A DNA stretch of 64,000 bases from Bacillus sp. FJAT-49736 (GTDB taxonomy: Bacteria > Bacillota > Bacilli > Bacillales > Bacillaceae_C), in NCBI RefSeq assembly GCF_018343615.1, contig NZ_JAGYPI010000001.1, positions 1,866,193-1,930,192 on the forward strand, read 5' to 3'. The notes under the pieces are model-generated. The model made no database searches. It worked only from the letters and a program-made list of their open reading frames with translations, and was not told where the DNA came from. Below, piece by piece: positions 62,157 to 64,000 of the stretch. The position numbers and the translations under genes are program-made. Position 1 is the first letter of the stretch, and each line of letters begins with the position of its first letter.

Positions 62157-62520
62157 CACACTCGCTTAAATAGTTCTGTAAGCCTTGAACGATTTCTTTT
62201 TTTGAAAAACCAATATCTTTCATGCTTCTAACAAATGACTGAATAATGTCTGTTTGCAAACGTATTTTCAATTCAGCTAATATTTCTTTATTTTCCGTTA
62301 CAAATGTCCCTTGACCCCTTTTTGTTTCCACAATTCCCATCCTCTCCATCTCGCTATAAGTTCTTTGGATTGTATTTGGATTCACTCCTGCTTGAATGGC
62401 CATTTCCCTTACCGATGGCAATTTGTCTCCTGACACCATTTCCCCTCTGACAATTTGCTGAAAAATCCTTTCGGCAATTTGCATATAGATCGGTTTAGAT
62501 GTTTGAAATTCTTCGGTCAT
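62143..62520 (-). CDS. GntR family transcriptional regulator, YtrA subfamily
   Basis: 125-residue repressor: winged helix with [41 protein letters not shown] and only a short C-terminal helical dimerisation tail, which defines the YtrA subfamily. AGGTG precedes the ATG. It lies in the second position of the operon, behind a promoter that overlaps a 36-bp palindrome, so autoregulation is very likely. Confidence 0.92.
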   Translation of the reverse strand: MTEEFQTSKPIYMQIAERIFQQIVRGEMVSGDKLPSVREMAIQAGVNPNTIQRTYSEMERMGIVETKRGQGTFVTENKEILAELKIRLQTDIIQSFVRSMKDIGFSKKEIVQGLQNYLSECDDHD

Positions 62521-62523
62521 ACC

Positions 62524-63303
62524 CTACACCTCAACTTTTTTATCCAATAACCAGCTGGAAATAATATAGAGAGCAATTGCGATAACAGCATAGATAATTA
62601 ATGGAATGATAGCCACTTGCTGCATATCAAATTGCATATTCCATTTATGAGACGTTACTTCATAATGAAATCTTGGATTTATATACATCGGTAGTTTCCA
62701 TTTCGTAACGATATCTCTAAGAAAATCTATTTGCATTATGGCCGTTTCAATGGCATTAAAGATGAAAAATAATATAAGGATGAATAACCATCTAACTTTC
62801 TTAATACTTGGATATTTTCCTAGCGAGTGAAAAAAACACCAATAAAACATAATCCAGAGTGAGGCATACAATCCAATCAACAATAAAGAAATATTAATGG
62901 CTAATACTGTGGAAATTGGAAAGTGTTCAATTTGTACACCTTGAGAAACTGCATATTTGTATGCAACTTGGGAAGTGAGAACAAGAATAAGTTGTGAAAT
63001 TAATTGATAAGCTGCAAGCATCGTTATTTTCGAGAGCAACAAAGTTTTACTGCTCTGCGGGTTATACAGCCACAATTGAGTTTTCCCTTCTAGCTTCAAC
63101 GATGTTAAAAGCATTATCGGCATTAAGCCAATATGAAATACTGCAATTGCTATCTGAAACCCGATTGGAACCAGTGGTTCATCTATGCGATTTGCTATAA
63201 CGAAGGATGCTATATTCGCAATAAGCATGAATATGACCCATGTTAAAAAAGAAAGACGTGTAACATAAAATTCTTTTTTCAACAATCCTTGAAATGGTAT
63301 CAT
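62524..63303 (-). CDS. ABC-2-like membrane protein, first gene of the YtrA-type operon
   Basis: 259 residues with six predicted helices and no clear domain by eye; the layout (FQGLLKKEFYVTRLSFLTW start, six spans) is that of small ABC permeases. The ATG at 63303 is used, since AGGATGGG is properly spaced from it, while the ATG at 63315 abuts AGG. Probably the membrane partner of the YtrB-like ATPase. Confidence 0.78.
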   Translation of the reverse strand: MIPFQGLLKKEFYVTRLSFLTWVIFMLIANIASFVIANRIDEPLVPIGFQIAIAVFHIGLMPIMLLTSLKLEGKTQLWLYNPQSSKTLLLSKITMLAAYQLISQLILVLTSQVAYKYAVSQGVQIEHFPISTVLAINISLLLIGLYASLWIMFYWCFFHSLGKYPSIKKVRWLFILILFFIFNAIETAIMQIDFLRDIVTKWKLPMYINPRFHYEVTSHKWNMQFDMQQVAIIPLIIYAVIAIALYIISSWLLDKKVEV

Positions 63304-63321
63304 CCTGTATCCCATCCTGTC

Positions 63322-63357
63322 TGTATTAGTGTTCTATTTGAATAGTACACTAATACA
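63322..63357. promoter_or_regulatory. 36-bp palindromic operator of the GntR/ABC operon
   Basis: Arms 63322-63338 and 63341-63357, 17 bp each with one mismatch, two-base centre. It includes AGTGTT-N12-TACACT, close to the AGTGTA/TACACT dyad I recall for B. subtilis YtrA. It covers the -10 and start region of the promoter. Confidence 0.88.
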
Positions 63358-63371
63358 AGGATATTAGTCAA
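63342..63371 (-). promoter_or_regulatory. Promoter of the GntR/ABC operon
   Basis: Minus-strand TTGACT (complement of 63366-63371), 18 bases, TACTAT (complement of 63342-63347). The -10 lies within the palindromic operator and the -35 abuts MITE-like copy C. Confidence 0.75.
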
Positions 63372-63372
63372 T

Positions 63373-63533
63373 AGGTACTTTCAATGTTATCTTCGTATAT
63401 ATTGTTGTCTACCCTAGTATCGATATTGTTTGGGACTACTTTTCTTAAGATAAATATGGACTCTTTACCAAAATAACGACGGATATAAGGGTTCCTTGAC
63501 CAAAAGCAACAAAGATTAAGAAAAGTGCCTTAG
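63373..63533. repeat. MITE-like element, copy C (upstream of the ABC operon)
   Basis: About 160 bp ending in GAAAAGTGCCTTA (63520-63532). The other end, TAGGTACTTTC, is a diverged terminus. Internal blocks TTCTTAAGATAAATAT, CTTTACCAAAATAA and GATTAAGAAAAGTGCCTTAG match copy A in order. It begins one or two bases upstream of the -35 of the ABC-operon promoter. Confidence 0.65.
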
Positions 63534-63535
63534 TC

Positions 63536-63570
63536 AAAAAAAAATAAGCTGCATTCATCAGCAGCTTATT
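63536..63570 (-). terminator. Terminator after tcdA
   Basis: Stem AATAAGCTGC (63543-63552) / GCAGCTTATT (63561-63570), eight-base loop, followed on the minus strand by TTTTTTTTGAC. Confidence 0.92.
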
Positions 63571-63578
63571 CCATCATG

Positions 63579-64000
63579 TTATTTATCTTTCACTCGCTTG
63601 ATTTCAATATCTTTCAATATTGAATTTACTACATAACTAGCCATAAACAAACCCACCGTAGAAGGAACAAATGCATTGGATGATGGTGGCATTTTTGCCT
63701 TGCGAATCTGTGCATCCTCTTTTCCAACCACTTTACGGATGTCCTCACGAATAACAATTGGACTTTCATCTGAAAAAACGACTGGAATTCCTTTACGAAT
63801 TCCTTCCTTACGTAGCTTTGTTCGGATTACTTTAGCAATCGGATCCGTATGAGTTTTAGAAATATCATCAATTCTTAATCGTGTTGGATCTGTTTTATTA
63901 GCAGCACCCATACTAGAAATAATCGGAATATTTCTTTTTAAACATTCCTTCATTAAATGAATTTTGTAGACAATCGTATCCGAAGCATCCACAACAAAAT
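63579..64000 (-). CDS. tcdA: tRNA threonylcarbamoyladenosine dehydratase TcdA, N-terminus off window
   Basis: E1-like enzyme that cyclises t6A37 to ct6A. Only the C-terminal ~140 residues are inside the window and the frame stays open to base 64000, so the apparent GTG start at 63992 is internal (FVVDASDT). Conserved MGAANKTDPTRLRIDDISKTHTDP-type region and SDESP are present; VGLFMASYVVNSIL near the end is a hydrophobic C-terminal helix. Corresponds to yrvM, next to rarA (yrvN) in B. subtilis except for the inserted ABC operon. Confidence 0.93.
   Translation of the reverse strand, partial: FVVDASDTIVYKIHLMKECLKRNIPIISSMGAANKTDPTRLRIDDISKTHTDPIAKVIRTKLRKEGIRKGIPVVFSDESPIVIREDIRKVVGKEDAQIRKAKMPPSSNAFVPSTVGLFMASYVVNSILKDIEIKRVKDK

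Overview
The window is a stretch of chromosome from a low-GC, endospore-forming member of the Bacillaceae. Gene content and order follow the Bacillus subtilis yqe/com and yrr/yrv regions almost gene for gene. The sporulation genes (gpr, spoIIP, sda, an uninterrupted sigK, yrzI-type genes), the competence genes (comEA/EB/EC, comER), CIRCE/HrcA control, a T-box before alaS and strong AGGAGG-type ribosome sites all support this. The genus cannot be fixed from sequence alone. Nearly all genes lie on the minus strand. No tRNA, rRNA, prophage, IS transposase or CRISPR array was seen.

Layout. 1-7.4 kb: heat-shock operon hrcA-grpE-dnaK-dnaJ-prmA-rsmE-mtaB (mtaB is cut by the window edge), with promoter and CIRCE. 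7.4-13.6 kb: hemW, lepA, yqxA, spoIIP, gpr. 14-20.7 kb: rpsT, holA, yqzM, comEC-comEB-comEA and divergent comER. 20.7-25.8 kb: yqeM-rsfS-yqeK-nadD-yhbY-aroE-yqeH-yqeG. 26-30.9 kb: sda behind a DnaA-box cluster, psd, pssA, pepF, sigK. 31-37 kb is the accessory part: two drug-efflux type MFS transporters (one in a marR-hlyD-MFS operon) flank a cluster of very small genes on the minus strand. That cluster has three near-identical tandem YrzI-family genes, a fourth diverged copy, a truncated fifth, and a 26-codon ORF followed by twin terminators. 37-46 kb: yrhC, mtnN, yrzA, yrrS, pbpI, greA, udk, trmR, mltG, yrzB, ruvX, ireB-like. 46-58 kb: alaS with T-box, yrrI, yrzQ, yrzR, yrrD, recD2, yrrB, mnmA, cysteine desulfurase, cymR, a YczE-like membrane protein. 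58-64 kb: rarA, a YtrA-type GntR/ABC transporter operon with a 36-bp palindromic operator, and tcdA (cut by the window edge).

The most interesting signals are not ordinary genes. First, five intergenic sequences of about 160-195 bp share terminal inverted repeats (AAGGCTGTTTTC / GAAAAGAGCCTT type) and internal blocks. They look like a MITE-like family, and four of them lie against promoters or leaders of gpr, comER, the small-peptide cluster and the ABC operon. Second, the small-peptide cluster has its own promoter, operator-like dyad and twin terminators. Third, two intergenic regions carry short-period degenerate tandem repeats (21 bp and 52 bp). Differences from the B. subtilis order include absence of the U32-peptidase pair between trmR and udk, absence of mccAB/yrrT between mtnN and yrhC, and insertion of the ABC operon between rarA and tcdA.
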